Shown: positions 1 to 13,145, counted from the first letter of the stretch. The stretch: DNA of 64,000 bases from Nepenthes gracilis (GCA_033239525.1 BSYO01000005.1:1460001-1524000), one strand, 5' to 3'. Translations and numbers: made by a program. The notes: generated by a model from the sequence alone, not told the origin.

Positions 1-744
1 AGACATTTACAAAAGATTTGTATGTATGTATATGTGTGTGCATTAAGGATATCTATTTAAAACATGTAACAAAAATATAAACCCAAGAAATAAAGTTTCT
101 AAGATTAAAACTTTAGACATTTAGAAAAGCTAAAATTATATTAATGAATTAACTCATAATAAAAAATTGAATAATTATTCAGTACTTTAAAGATAAATTT
201 GGGGTCTATATCCTTTTAAAAGTGACATTTATTTAACTTTTTTCAATTACAATCATTTTATTAATATTAAATAATTAATATTTTTTAAAAAAATTATTTT
301 TTTAAAAAAATAATATAATCAGTTTGATTAATATCAAACTATTATTATTAAATAAATTAAATTTACCCCTATTTTGAAATAAGATGGCCCCCAATTGTTC
401 TTAAAGATCATTTCAAGGAATGGAAGGGCGAGAGAAGAAAAGCAAATTTAGAAGGTTTTAAAATACAGCCATTATAACTGTAAAATCTTACTAATTTAAG
501 TCAGAGTGAGGCAAGATGATATTCTTTATATGAAAAATTATCATTCCATAGCAATATATTTATATAAAAATAATAACTAAATATATGTTATATTATTTAA
601 TATTATTTTAAATATTTTAAAATGTATTTATTAAGTATTTAAAAATATAACCTCCCAAAAAATTTAATTGTGGTAGGAAAAGGAAGGAATTCGTTTTACA
701 TTGACACAGGACTGTGTCACAGCTATACGAACACGGCACAGTAT
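1..744. other. AT-rich intergenic DNA
   Basis: No gene, RNA or clear repeat is visible. The sequence is strongly AT-rich with short A and T runs and no sustained open frame. Confidence 0.6.
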
Positions 745-753
745 CAGTGCCAC

Positions 754-1062
754 AGAGTGGGGGATCCCGCTTCTTTTAAGGAGAAGCAAGATCATGCTTC
801 TCTTATTTATACCATCAAATTTAAAAAATTTAACTATTAAAACTTAAATATTATATAATAATATGTAAATAATTATGTTTATTAAATATATTTTTAATAT
901 TTAACTTAATATTTAGTAAATATTAATACTATAAAAAAGTTAAAAATATAATTATATTTAATATATATTTTTTAAATATTAGTAATTGAATTTTAACTTA
1001 ATAGTCCCATAAAAGAAAGTAGGATCTTGCTTTTCATTGAGAGAAGCGGGATCCCTAAATTT
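754..1062. mobile_element. Mutator-type MITE with 9-bp target duplication
   Basis: The ends are inverted copies of each other over about 40 bp: the left arm carries GGGATCCCGCTTCT followed by GAGAAGCAAGATC, and the right arm carries the reverse complement of both blocks. The centre is about 200 bp of AT-rich non-coding DNA. The direct repeat CAGTGCCAC flanks both sides (745-753 and 1063-1071), matching the 9-bp target duplication usual for Mutator-like elements. No transposase is encoded, so it would have been moved in trans. Assignment rests on target-site length and terminal repeat length only. Confidence 0.7.
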
Positions 1063-1072
1063 CAGTGCCACA

Positions 1073-3110
1073 TTTCTGTTCATTGATTTTAAAATTTATT
1101 TATATTTTTTTATTTTTTATGAGTTAATTTTTATAAAAGCTAAAAAAATATATAAAAGTTAAATTCGTTACTCATTGGATTAAATCTAAGGAGGCGCGGC
1201 ACAGCGTTCCCGACCCGTTCTCCATGGTCTCCGGTGACGTCGAATTTGTTGGGGCCCACCGTCGTCGTTCTTGTCCACAGAAAACGTTACAAGAACAGAA
1301 CGTGCGTCCCATAATTGGCGCCAATTCTTTAATGCTGGCATCTGTCTCTTAGTTGACACGTGGCGAGACCGCAGAGGCCAGCGGGAAAGATAGGCAAAGT
1401 AAATTCGAATTATTTATACGGTAAAATGGGACAATCTCAAATCTTAAATGTAAACCCGGTCTGTCAATTTAATTAATAAGAAATAATATTAAATGATATT
1501 ATTAAAAATATTTTTAATGATATAATTTTTTTAAAGTTTATCTATATTTTTAAATTTATATAAAAATAAATAAATATTATATTTATTATTAAAAAATATC
1601 TTAAAATTAATAAAAAAAATTATCCACCCTTTTCTTTTCAATTAATTTGTTGAATTAAGAAGTGACAACACAAAAAAACAATTGGTCACATGGCTAGGGC
1701 AACTTAGTCTCCCATGGGTTACCGACACTTAGATAATATTAGAAAATGTATATATACTAAAAATATTCTAATTTTTTTAAGCTTATTCCTATTGTAAAAT
1801 TTAAGTAAAATTGATAAATTTTTAAGGTATCTATGCACACGATCCCTATTCTTGAAATGTAGGTGCATTTTATGCCCCTTAAAATTCAACATCCAAATAA
1901 GAAAAAAGAGAAGTATTTAGCATGAATTCAAGAAAAAAAATTAAATACTTTTAATATGTTATTAAATGATATAATATTTATCTATTTATATATTATTCTA
2001 TAAACCTATTAATGTAGTGATATAGATAAGACGCTATGTTAAATAAAAATATCCTAAAACTATTCAATAATTATCTGTTAAATTACTTTTAAAAAAATTA
2101 TATCTTTTAACACTTTATTTATTCTATATATATGATAAAAAATATCAGAAACAAAAGGCTAAGTAATCCCAAAACATTCTAATTGTCATCGAAATCCTTT
2201 GAAATAGGCTTTTTGTCAAATTTGGTGGGCTATATGCCATCACCACCCACTAACAATCAAAGTATTTATCAAAGTAAAGATGGTTTTGGAGCAAAGCAAT
2301 GTGAAAGACAGGGAGTTGAAAATTACACCGGCCATCAACTCCGGAAATGGGTGAGAAAGATTAGGTGGAATTACTAAAGTAATAATTGGTTGAATTGTCC
2401 ATTAATCAATTCAATGTGTTTGACAATTAAATTAAGCTTTTGGCTGTTGAAATATTATACATATGGTATATAAAGATTTAATTTGAGGAATTTTAAATTA
2501 GGCATCTGAATTTTTTAATATAGGTTCTATACACTATAACCCAGAATAAGAGTTCAAATATACATAAATAATTTATTAGATTATTTTCTAATGTTTAAGT
2601 TAATATCACATGAGATAAACTAAAAATTGTGAAATATATATATATATATAAACAGAGCTATGAAGGGCAACACTTTGTGTGTTGAGATTTTTTCTTTAAA
2701 AAAAAATTACTATATAAACTCTTATTTTCTATTCTTTTAATGGATTTAATTACATAATTATTTAATTTTTATAAATAATTTTAAATAAATATTCTTCTAT
2801 TTTTTCTCGTCGTCACCTCTAGGTGATCATGGGAGTCTTAATAATGATTTTGCAAAGATAGGTATTGATATTATGCCATTTTTTTTAATTAAAATTTTAG
2901 AATTTAAACGACTGTCAGAAATGTTATGAATTTAATGACATTTTTCAATAGCTTGTCAAGTACTGAGCACCTTAAAATGATGCTTTTTAGCCTTTACGGA
3001 CATAATTTAATATTGAGTTATGAGTTATTTTTGTGTGGACTCATATATATTCGATGTGCCAATTGATAGTATAAATAATGAGTATTTTTATGCATGTGAA
3101 GGCCTGATAT
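1073..3110. other. Intergenic DNA without recognised genes
   Basis: AT-rich DNA with a more GC-balanced patch near 1190-1400. Short open frames here show no family motifs. A TA dinucleotide run lies near 2634-2650. Nothing else is supported. Confidence 0.5.
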
Positions 3111-3360
3111 GCTAATTCCAGTAGTATCATATTCGAGCCGCATCATCGACGTCATTTCCAAAAGTCTTGTGCTTGATCTGCACTTTCTGGGAGTTCGAGC
3201 ACCAATTTCAGAAGTACCACACTCAAGCCGCACTTGCTCAGCGCTTGAGAGCCGTTTCCAAAAACCTCACACTCGATCCGCACCTACTAAGCATTCATGT
3301 GTCAATTCCAAAAGCTCGCACTCGAGCTGTGCCTGCCTAGTGCTCGAGCACAGCTCTAAA
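3111..3360. repeat. Degenerate 50-bp tandem repeat, about 5 units
   Basis: The motif AATTCCAAAAGC or a variant recurs at 3153, 3203, 3253 and 3303, exactly 50 bp apart, with a further degenerate start near 3113. Each unit continues with a GC-richer part containing CTCGAGC-like words. Short open frames across the block are by-products of the 50-bp period. Related units occur at 18611-18760 and 54990-55245. Confidence 0.7.
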
Positions 3361-4764
3361 GATAAAAATACGGTTGATGCATGTTAGGGTTTAACCACAG
3401 CAGTTTGAGCGCCGTTTTGAAAGAAAAAAAAAAAAGAAGAAGATGAAGATTTGTGTATCCGTTTGTATTTTGAATCGAATTCCAGCTTCCGTCAACCGTT
3501 GGTACGCTATTTTTACTACCAAGAAGAATATTTATTGGGTTTTATTTCTTTTATTTTATATTGTATTATCTATTGTACGGATTTATTTTAAAATAAGATA
3601 GTTTGGCCTTATATTTGGGATTTGTATAACCAAAACATTATATAATGAAAATATTTTCGGACTTTGAATCTAATAATTTTTTTCTCTCATTTAAAATGGA
3701 GTTTTCTACATAAAATTATACATTTATCTATCATGTATTCTTATTATGTGCTTATTGTGTATTATTACGTGTTTTCTCATGGTTCAAATAGTAGGTCGGG
3801 CCCATTGATAATTGCTTTAGGTATTGTTAATTAGAATGGTTTTTTTAAACTAACAAATCAATAGTCTAATAAAGTAGATGTTTTGCAAAATCATCTCTTT
3901 GGTCCAGCGTCATTCTAACAAAGCTAGACCATATGAAAATTCAAATGTTTGACAAATACAATCAAACCATATTTATTTATAACGTTTTAATAGTCTTATC
4001 TCTAACATCTTAACTCAATCTGTAAACTTAGATTTTAAAATATAAATCTGAATCTTACTATTTTATAGTAAGATTATCAAAACCTAATGGCAATGATGCT
4101 GTTACATAACTTAAATTTAGACCTTTTTTGTAAGATTTAAATTTAAATCTTTCTAATTGTTGTTAATGTTATAAGACTCAATTTTGGAGCATTTTGATCG
4201 GTGCTGTCATTTCTTCTACAAAATTTAAAAGTAACAATAATAATAATTTTATCAAATAATATTTTTATATTTTATAGTAATATATTTATGACAATAATAA
4301 TAAATCAAATGACAAAACAATGAACACAAATAAAACAAGTCTTTGTCTGCTAAATCAAATAAAGCCTAACACTTCCAGAGTAGAACATGGTGGGGTCCGT
4401 GAAGAGTACAAGTCATCACACCATATTAATAATGCCACTAATTTATCTATCAACTGTAATCTGAATTGGAGGGGTCAAATTGCCTTCAATCAAGCGGTGA
4501 TTACCGTCTATCAACAGTAGTTTTACATTGCTAAAGTGCTACTAATGACAAATATGAATTAATTTAATATAAATAAAATGATAATATATAATTAAGTTAT
4601 ATATTACATTTTAAATTATCATCAAATTAAACCAAACTGTCATTTAAGTTAAATTATTTAACCGGTCAAGATTGGTTTAATTTTAATAATTTATATAAAT
4701 TATAATATTAAATTTATTAGTTTAAAAATTATTTATTTATTTTAATATATTATATTATATCAAA
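3361..4764. other. Intergenic DNA upstream of the DUF620 gene
   Basis: No coding region recognised. Contains a short hairpin near 4055-4075 (CTTACTATTTTATAGTAAG) and AT-rich DNA. A TATA-rich stretch at 4741-4763 could belong to the promoter of the following gene, but this is only positional inference. Confidence 0.45.
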
Positions 4765-4794
4765 GGGGGGAGAGAGAGAGAGAGAGAGCGAGCG
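4765..4794 (+). repeat. GA microsatellite in the DUF620 promoter or leader
   Basis: A G run is followed by about ten GA dinucleotides and then GCGAGCG. It lies about 240 bp upstream of the DUF620 start codon. GA tracts are common in plant promoters and 5' leaders; a regulatory role is inference. Confidence 0.7.
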
Positions 4795-5029
4795 TGCCAT
4801 CACGACTTTAAACAAAGCCGGACATAAACGAAGCCTCCTGCACGTTCAAAGACAGAAGAAGAGAACAGTCGGTAATGTCCGACAGCGCCTGAAAACCATT
4901 GCTTTCAAAATTTCAATCAAAATCCTCATTTTTTATTCTCCCAGAAGATAAATCCTCTGCTTTTCGTTCTCTTCCTGCTCAACGCCACTTTTTTCTGGTT
5001 TCTCTGTGTCTGGTTTTGTGGTCTCTGGG

Positions 5030-7396
5030 ATGAGGACGCTGTGCCCTAATTTAGACAGAGAAGATGGGCTGGAAACAGTTCTGGAAGTTCCGATCCCGGA
5101 AGAAATGTTTCCGTCATCCAAGAACAAATGGGCGAACATGAAATCGTGGATGAAGCCACTTAACCACGGGAGAACGCCGGCTGCATTCCCCTTCGGCGAC
5201 CGGAACTCGCAGATCCAGCTCTTGCTCGGCGTCGTCGGAGCTCCGTTGATTCCCCTTGCAATACCTTCGGATCACAGCATGAATCGCAGCATCAAAGACC
5301 ATCCTATTGTAAGCCAAACTTACCCGTTTTCAATCAAATGGTTTTGTATCTAGTCAGCTCTGTGTTCTTTGCATGGAGAATATCACCAATTTTAGAAATG
5401 CCGGATATATTCTACATAAAAAAAAAGTATATAGTGATAGGATCAATTTATTTTGAAACTTAATTTCAACTTATTTTCTAATAAACTGAAATTTAAGGGA
5501 TAATTTGATATTTGATGAACTTAACGGCAAGGTCTTCGTCAAAATGTCCAGGAGGCGTCAATGGCAAAGTACATAGTGCAGCAGTACATAGCGGCGATGG
5601 GAGGGGAGCACGCGCTGAACTCGATCGACAGCATGTACGCGATGGGGAAAGTGAGGATGATGGCGTCGGAGTTCACCGCCGGCGAAGGACTGGGGATGAA
5701 CGGAAAGAACGACAAGGTGGTGAAGGTGAAGGGGATGAGGCATGCCGGAGAGGTGGGAGGTTTTGTGCTGTGGCAGAAGCGGCCGGAGTTGTGGTGTTTG
5801 GAGCTGGTGGTCTCAGGCTGTAAAATCAGCGCCGGGAGTGATGGGAAGGTCGCTTGGAGGCAGACGCCGTGGCACCATTCTCACGCATCTCGCGGCCCAC
5901 CACGCCCACTACGTCGCTCGTTGCAGGTATATTGACTTTTTATTTTTAACAATACTAATCACATCACAAATTTACTCTAATTATATTAAAAAAATGAGAT
6001 AACATATGCTATGTAATTTATTTTTTAGAGAGATAAAATTTATTTTTTTAATGTATATTATTTAATTTTAAATAAATAATTATAATTTAATAATATAAAA
6101 AATATAATAAAATAAAAAAAATACTCAATAAATATTATAGCATATTCAGAATGACAAATTAAGGCACAATTCACACAATGACCATAAATGCTTTGAATTC
6201 ACTCCAAACAAATACATCTGATTGTTCATGCAATCGTCTACATTCATACATGCTTGCCAAGCGTATCTCCAAGAAGGATATATCCTAAAAACTTTAAGAT
6301 ATGAAATATTGAATTATTATAATATTTTATAAATAGTAATGTAAAATTAATCAGAAATGATATATCAAAATTAATAATAATGTTCAAAAAATATGATTTT
6401 GATTTTCTCCATCCTTTTTTTGTCTCTTTACAATAGTTAGAGTGCACAAAAAAATAGAATAATTTAAGGCAACTTTTCTATTATATATAAATTGAATGAG
6501 AAAAGTACAAAGAATGTAACCACCGAGTGCCAACTTTACTATAGGTCAAAATTGTCTTCTATGATATAATAATATGGTTTTGGTTCTTTATTTGATCATA
6601 TATTTTTATTTTTATTTAAGATTGGACTTATGAAATTAATAACTTTTCCAAAAATTTTTACAACTAAATAATATGGACTCTTTAATTTTAATTATTTTAA
6701 TAAATTATCAAATATACGTTGTTTGTTTCGATTCTAACATTGTGTACAGGGTCTCGATCCAAGGTCGACGGCAAACTTATTCACAAATTCCGTTTGCATT
6801 GGTGAGAAGTCAATCAACGAGGAAGATTGTTTCGTGCTGAAGCTGGAAGCAGAGCCGTCGACACTGCAGGCAAGGAGCAGCAGCAACGTAGAGATAATCC
6901 AGCACACGGTTTGGGGCTACTTTAGCCAAAGGACAGGCCTTCTAGTCCAGCTACAGAGGACTCCCACCTCCTCAGAATAAAAGCCTCAAAGAGCGAAAGC
7001 ATCTTCTGGGAGACCACCATGGAGTCGTCGATCCAGGACTATCGGACCATCGACGGTGTCAACATCGCCCATGCCGGCAGGACCTCAGTCTCCTTGTTCA
7101 GGTACGGCGAGAGCTCCGAGAACCATTCCAGGACTCGCATGGAGGAGGCTTGGTCTATAGAGGAAGTTGACTTTAACATTAAGGGTTTGTGCACGGACTG
7201 CTTCTTGCCTCCCGCTGATCTGAAGAAAGAGGAAGAAGGATATACCAGTCGTATTGTCACGAGCAGCACAAGGGTCGTGGCGGCATCGCCCTTCAAGGCT
7301 TGGCATATTGCTCCTCCCACGAAGCTTAGTCTACCGAAGGTTGTGGCTGTTGATGACGCCATGGAAAGCGCTCAAGGTGGAGATGAGGATTTGTAG
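5030..7396 (+). CDS. DUF620 protein gene, three exons, apparent frameshift in exon 3
   Basis: A plant-specific DUF620 family protein of unknown function. Predicted exons are 5030-5308 (93 codons, ending HPI before GTAAGC), 5552-5926 (125 codons, after CCAG and before GTATAT) and 6750-7396. Both introns are phase 0; the second is 823 bp and holds nothing else I recognise. The start chosen is the ATG of MRTLCPNLDREDGLETVLEV, which fits the family's usual beginning. Conserved blocks include YIVQQYIAAMGGEHALNS, KVAWRQTPWHHSHASRGPPR, DCFLPPADLK and SPFKAWHI. In exon 3 the frame is good to codon CTA at 6951-6953. An apparent extra CA at 6954-6955 then gives a stop at 6978-6980, while the family sequence resumes in the other frame at 6956 and runs to 7396. 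Without the extra bases the product would be about 432 residues. It is either a recent pseudogene or allele, or a sequence error. No signal peptide or membrane segment is evident. Confidence 0.85.
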
Positions 7397-7689
7397 TTTC
7401 GGATCAACAATTTTATACGTAGATAATGACATGATACAGCCTTTGACGCAGCAATAGAGTTATCATTGTATAACCTATTGGTCGTAAATACAAATATGTC
7501 ATGGGAATAATATCTTATATAATAAAAGTAAGATTGTATACAATAAATATAAAAGTTATCTGATTCTTTTTTAAAAACTATACAGTATACTAATTTTTCT
7601 ACACATATGAATATACATGTATATATTTACATACATATACATATACATACATATATATTTCCAGTTTTATATATATACAGTACACATAG

Positions 7690-8342
7690 TTATATTTTCT
7701 TCATTTTTTACTTTATATTTTTAAAATAATAAAATAATAAATAAAAAGATAATAAATTAGAAAAAAATTTAAATATTAATTATAAAAGTAATAATACTGA
7801 ATAAAATAATTGATAATAAGGAAAAAATAAAATTAGAAAAAAATATAATATATGAATATAAATAAAAATTAAAAATAAAACTTAAAAATAAAAAAATACA
7901 TATTTTAAAAAGTAGTAGAATATAAAGAATTAAAAAATAATAACTAAAAAAATTAGTAATTAAATAGTAAAAAATAATCATAAAAATAAAAATGAAAAAA
8001 ATCAAGAATAAAAAATGATAAAATAAGATTTAAATTTTTATAAAGTAAAAATTAAAAAATAAATAATAAAATATAAAATAATAGAAATAAAAAGAAAAAA
8101 ATAAAAATAAAAGTTAAAAAACATAAATAACAAAAAATAGGTCCAAAATTTAAAATTTAAACATTGAAAAAAGAAACAATCAACGATAAAAATAAAAAAT
8201 TAAAAAATTAAAATAAAAATTATAATTTATAAAAATAATAATTGAGATATAAAATCCAAAAACTTTAAAAATAAATGTTAAAAATTTACAATTTAAAAAT
8301 AAAAAAAATAAAGAAGTGATGATTTGAAAAAGAAAAATTTAC
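7690..8342. repeat. A-rich low-complexity tract
   Basis: The plus strand is almost only A, T and a little G, with A dominant and C nearly absent, made of AAATAA- and AAAAAT-type words. A minus-strand open frame here is all Phe, Ile, Leu and Tyr and reflects composition, not a gene. It abuts the left end of the following LTR element. Confidence 0.75.
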
Positions 8343-9467
8343 AATTCGGGTTTTGTCACCCAAATTTACACGCAGCCTGATGCGGCGAAAAACCCGAACC
8401 TCTCGGTCGACCGTCAACTACTAATTTAATAAATATTAGGAATAAAGAATGCACAACGTTTTTAATATAAAAAAAATTATTTTCAACCAATGAAAAAATT
8501 ATGGGATAAACTCCGAAAGCAAATCCACTATATAAAATTGGTTATATAAACCCCTTAGATAGAATACCAACAATAAATTGAAAATTAAATAAGAAAAATA
8601 ATATCCAGAGAAAGAAAACTCTCATTTCCTCTTATCTTTATGTTTTTCTTTTCTCATTCCTCTAAATGGTGGTGCTCTCTACTCATTCAGATTTTATAAG
8701 TATGGGGGCAGATAACGAAAGACGAGAACTCCCTTTTGTACTTTGCTCCATTCTACTCTCTATTCCACTGCTATGTTGTCGCACCATCTACCGCCCCTTC
8801 TTCTAAAGTGTTTGGTGCATTTTATATTGTTACTCATTCCAAATCCCATCTGATCACCTGACCTGATTTTATAAATGATTTATCATGTTATTTTTACGCC
8901 TTCACCAATTTCCACGCTTTCTCAGAAGGTGCATGCTCAACCAGTTTGGACGCATACCCTACAAGTCAACTACCTGCTTTCGGCACATGTTCAACAAAGT
9001 TTACTTACTCTAAAAAGTCAACTGCTTATTCTGAAAAAGCCTGTAACATACTCCTCGGAGTCTGGTGCCCACTATGCAAAGTTATCTACAATTACCGGTG
9101 TTGTTTTTGCCTTTTGCAATTGGCCTCATCTTCTTTGAATCGGTCGGTCAATTTTGTTTGACCAACTCCGTTGACATTAGTTGACCGACTTCATTAGTGT
9201 CCTTGGTCATACTCTCATGATCTACGGCTCTACTCGCCCTACGCTCCATTCTTGGCCCTACCTTGCTCCGCCCTTGGCCTTGCTCGACCAGACTTTTCGG
9301 CTCATTGAGCCCTTGACCCTTCTCAACCGACAATTACCATTCCCAATTGTTACTTTGATATTTGATCAACGGTTTCTCGGTCTTTAGCGGCCAGTTTATA
9401 GTACTCGAAACCTCCTATGCGATCAAGCTTCCGTTTATTGAGTTTCCTACAAGAAAGTGACCAAACT
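8343..9467 (-). repeat. 3' LTR of the minus-strand element
   Basis: About 1.12 kb, similar throughout to 9759-10884. On the minus strand it ends near the word GACGGTCGACCGAGAGG, the counterpart of GTCAACCGACGGGG in the LTRs at 18990-23688. Its outer end is eroded. Confidence 0.65.
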
Positions 9468-9479
9468 AAATAAACTTTC

Positions 9480-9758
9480 CCTCATGACCTCATGAGAGAA
9501 CATTTGTCCTTGCTCGACGATTGTCATTACCTACTTTTCGGTAGCTTCCCCTCTATTAGGATCCCAAACCTTGCATCCGCCGAATGATTCATTCCCTACT
9601 CCACCTACTCGAGGTAGTTACTCTCTTTCTAGCAATTGTTATCATTATCTTGACATTTGCCACCTCTACCAAAAGTGCTTTTACCGTTCCTCCTTGCTCT
9701 ACACTAAATGACAAGCTCCTTGATGACAATACCATCAAATTGAAGGTTTACAATCAAT
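9480..9758 (-). pseudogene. Gag leader remnant of the same Copia family
   Basis: On the minus strand, just after the 5' LTR, the sequence reads TTTGATGGTATTGTCATCAA and then GCTTGTCATTTAGTGTAGA. This parallels the gag start at 20605 in the related element. Only a few dozen codons remain and the frame is not maintained. The rest of gag-pol is missing. Confidence 0.55.
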
Positions 9759-10884
9759 TGTTGGGGTTGCAATCGGATTCTAATAACGCAAAAATTCAAA
9801 TCCGTTTATCGAGTTACACCAATTTAGTAGGCCTGATGACCACGTTGTTAACATAAAAAATCCTTCTCAACTAATGAAAAAATCATGGGATAAACTTTGA
9901 AAGTAAATCCACTATGTAAAATCGATTACAAAAACCCCTACGACAGAATATCTACGACACAATATCAACAACACACTCGTGACAGAATAAGAAAAATAAT
10001 CTTCAGAGTAAGGAAGCTCTTCTTCCATCTAATCTCTCTATTTTTCTTCTCTCATTCCTTTCACTGCCATTACTCTCTACTCACTCTAATTTTACAAGTG
10101 TGATAGTAGACGGCAAATGACAAGTGCTCCTTCCATACTTTACTCCATTCTACTCTCCGTTCCACTACTGTGATGCCGTATCTCTTGCCGCCAATTCTTC
10201 TGAAGCGCTTAGTGCGTTTTATAATAATCCCCACTCTAAACCCTATCCGCTTATATAGCCTGATCTTGCAGATGATTTGTGGTGTCATTTTTTGCGCCTT
10301 CATCAATTTCCACGTTTCTCCATAAGGTGCATACTCAACCAAGCTTAGATGCGTGCCCTACAAATCAGCTACCTGCTTTCGGATCATGTTCTGCAAAGTC
10401 TACCAACTTTAAAAAGTCAATTGCATATTCTGAAAAAGCCTGCGACCTACTCCTTAGAGCCTGGTGCCCACTCTACAGAGTAATCTACCAGCTCTACCAG
10501 ATCGACTTCTCTGAACTAACGTTGTTTGGTCGCCCTTTTGCATTAGTGTCCTTGGCTTCATCTCAGCTTAATTGGCCGATTTATTCTCTCAACCAGTCAA
10601 CCTCCAATTGACCAACTTTTGCTGCCCAACCTCTAGCCAACCGAACTCTTACAGCATTGTTTGGCTCCGTCCTTGGCCCTACTCAGCTTTGTCATTGGCC
10701 TTGCTAAGCTACTTCGATAATTGCCACTCCAAAAATTGCCACTCCGCATTTACTACTCCGGCAAATTGATCTCTCCGATCTTTGCTATAGTATGTTTGCA
10801 GCACTTTGAATATTGCATAAGTCTTGTGCAATCTTCTAATGACACTTTCGTTTATTAAATTACCCATAAGAAAGTGACCAAACA
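9759..10884 (-). repeat. 5' LTR of the minus-strand element
   Basis: About 1.13 kb with terminal TG at 10884 and CA at 9759 on the minus strand. It is clearly diverged from the partner LTR, with many substitutions and small gaps, so the insertion is old. Confidence 0.65.
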
Positions 10885-12589
10885 TAATAATTTTATGGGG
10901 AAAAGTCTAACTATTTATATTATTGGATACCATATTCTTATTCAGCTATACTAATCTTTATTTGTGAGATTATTCTATAACTTTGTGTTATTTATATTAG
11001 GTTTTGACTTTGTTATTTATGCATGATAAATTCTTAGGGTGTTTAATGATTTTGGCTACTTATCAAAATTTAATTTTAATCTTGTATTGTATTTTTTGTA
11101 TAAAGATTATTGTCTCTAGTGTTAACAACTGGATTTGTTATTTAAATTGTACCTTTTTTGTAAGTTAAATATAAAAGAGTGAGTTTCACATAAATATTGG
11201 CTTTTGTAAAGGCTAGTTTAAGTAATTTCCTGTTACCTTCTCATGACATTACGGTCGAGTAAAAGTATGTGGTAGTTCAATTTTTATTTGGGGGTTGTTT
11301 GACACATGTCTATATGCTCTTGGTGCTATGTACCAAACCTGCAATATATCTTTGTTGTAGATGCTTAAGCTGTTGTGTCTAAAGGTGAACAGTAGATGGT
11401 CCATGAGATACTAGCTTAAAGCTATAGAGTTTGAGAGATGAATCACAAGTAGTTCGTACGTTCAAATTTCAAGTCAATTATCTTGGAACTTATTTCGTGT
11501 CAGGTTCATGTGATTCTATTTCAAAAAAAAATATAGTTTTGTCAACTTTTCATTTCACTCAATTGTTTTGGCTAGATATTCTCACTTAGTTTTAAATAAC
11601 CAAACTTTAATCTATTTTTTGTGATGATCTAAGATGACAAATATGAATTGAAAAGTGGAGAATCTTCTTCCAGTGACCAATTGTGCAATTGTGAGATTTG
11701 ACAAAACCACCTATTTTTTAAGATATCCTTGTTTTTCATAGAATGAGTGTATTGTTATTTTGAGATTTCTTACATGTTTTGATTTCAAACGTTACCTTAT
11801 TAGCTTGCAAACCTATAAAGTTTTGATATGTGATTAGTATGAAGAGTTGAGACATAATTTTATTAGAAAAGTTTGATCAATCGAAGATCCATTTGAAAAA
11901 TTTAGAATGTGTCTAGGTAGCTGTAAGTCTTTAGATTTCAAGAGAGTATTAGATAGTTATGTATCTAGGTTATGCTAATAGGTTTAGCGTATTTCTTCAT
12001 TAATCTGTAAGTTGATTCATCTCATATAATAAATTTTTAGTTGATAATTTAAAATTCAAAGGATTTTTTCTGTGAATAAATTATTTAAGAGTTTTCATTT
12101 ATTATCAAAATATTATGTTATTTTATTTTTATATTTTTTATATTATATATATATGTAAATAGTGATAATTTATATTTGAGTCTCTAGATCCGTTATTTTT
12201 TATGTGTATTGAAATTATGATTTTTTTTTAAATATTTTTGAAACAAAATGCATATTCACCCCTTTAGGTGTTAGTAGGTGTAAACACCATTTTATCAAAA
12301 TTAATTACACATACTAATTTATAAAACGTTCTACAAATCATAAATGACACAAATTTATATACCATGGTAGTGTAAATAAAGTGAATAAAGTAATTATCTA
12401 TTTAAAGCATATGTCCATAAAAGTTATTGTGATAAAATTCATACTAGCATCATATGTCTTAGCAAACTTATGGTATGAGAAAATATAAATTCTTAAAATG
12501 TTTATTTTTATAAGAATTAAATATTTCTAATAGGTTTAGTAAGTCTGACTCAATTCAAGAGCCTATTGACATAAATGATCCACTTAGAA
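10885..12589. other. Intergenic DNA, nothing recognised
   Basis: AT-rich sequence without a sustained open frame or recognisable protein similarity on either strand. It may be old transposon debris, but no end or repeat partner was found in the window. Confidence 0.5.
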
Positions 12590-13145
12590 TCGGACGACAG
12601 TCTAGCGTGTCTATGATACAAACAGCTCAAACAAACCAATAGATTTGATAACCCAATTCCAGTGGTCCCCTTTAACTTTACTAGTACAAATGAAACTCTA
12701 TAACTGGTTAGAATAGTATGGCCAACCACCTCGCCTCACACAAATAGTTCTGTGGACTGTTATCAATGGTTAATGACGGCTTATCCATAGAAGACTTTTT
12801 ATTTATGATGCCCCAGAGTGGCAAGGCATCATAAAAAGGAAAAGATGCTTTCCTTATAAGTACATTTCTCTCTCCCCAAAAGATATACCTAATTCTTAAA
12901 TTTATCACTCGTGCATTAACATGCTCATTAAGCATCCTCCTTCCTTTCTTTTTTATAGAGGTCACTGATTTGAGTGTCGGAAGATATATCGTAGAATAAG
13001 TCCCGCTTATCTTTTGACATTTTATTTATTTATTATGTTGTACAGATTTTAGATTCAAAAATAGAAGATCGGACTAGTATTAGATCAACCCGACATAAGG
13101 ATTTGATTCTTAACTCCCTAATTTGAACCCGGGATGTATCAATTT
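12590..13145 (+). mobile_element. Decayed Gypsy-type LTR (probable)
   Basis: The block CACTGATTTGAGTGTCGGA (12964-12982) followed by TTGTACAG and a TTTAGATTC-type end resembles the 3' part of many plant Gypsy LTRs. A related tail occurs at 56340-56480, sharing TTGTACAG, TTTAG(A/G)TTC and GAT-C-G-AT words in the same order. No internal coding domain is attached. Left boundary uncertain. Confidence 0.4.

Larger units (their letters stand above)
8343..10884 (-). mobile_element. Internally deleted Copia-type LTR element, minus strand
   Basis: Two similar direct repeats of about 1.1 kb (8343-9467 and 9759-10884) flank a remnant of about 290 bp. Read on the minus strand, the LTR begins TGTTTGGTCACTTTCTT and ends CAACCCCAACA, so it has TG and CA ends in the better copy. 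The LTR tail and the first bases inside match the element at 18990-23688, which lies in the opposite orientation, so both belong to one family. Nearly all coding capacity is lost. No clear target-site duplication was found. Confidence 0.7.

Noticed and set aside
2183..2377. A 64-residue plus-strand frame.
   Set aside because: No recognisable domain, AT-rich surroundings, no promoter or splice context.
7769..8005. Minus-strand frame rich in Phe, Ile, Leu and Tyr that looks like a membrane protein.
   Set aside because: It is the complement of an A-rich low-complexity tract and has no other coding sign.
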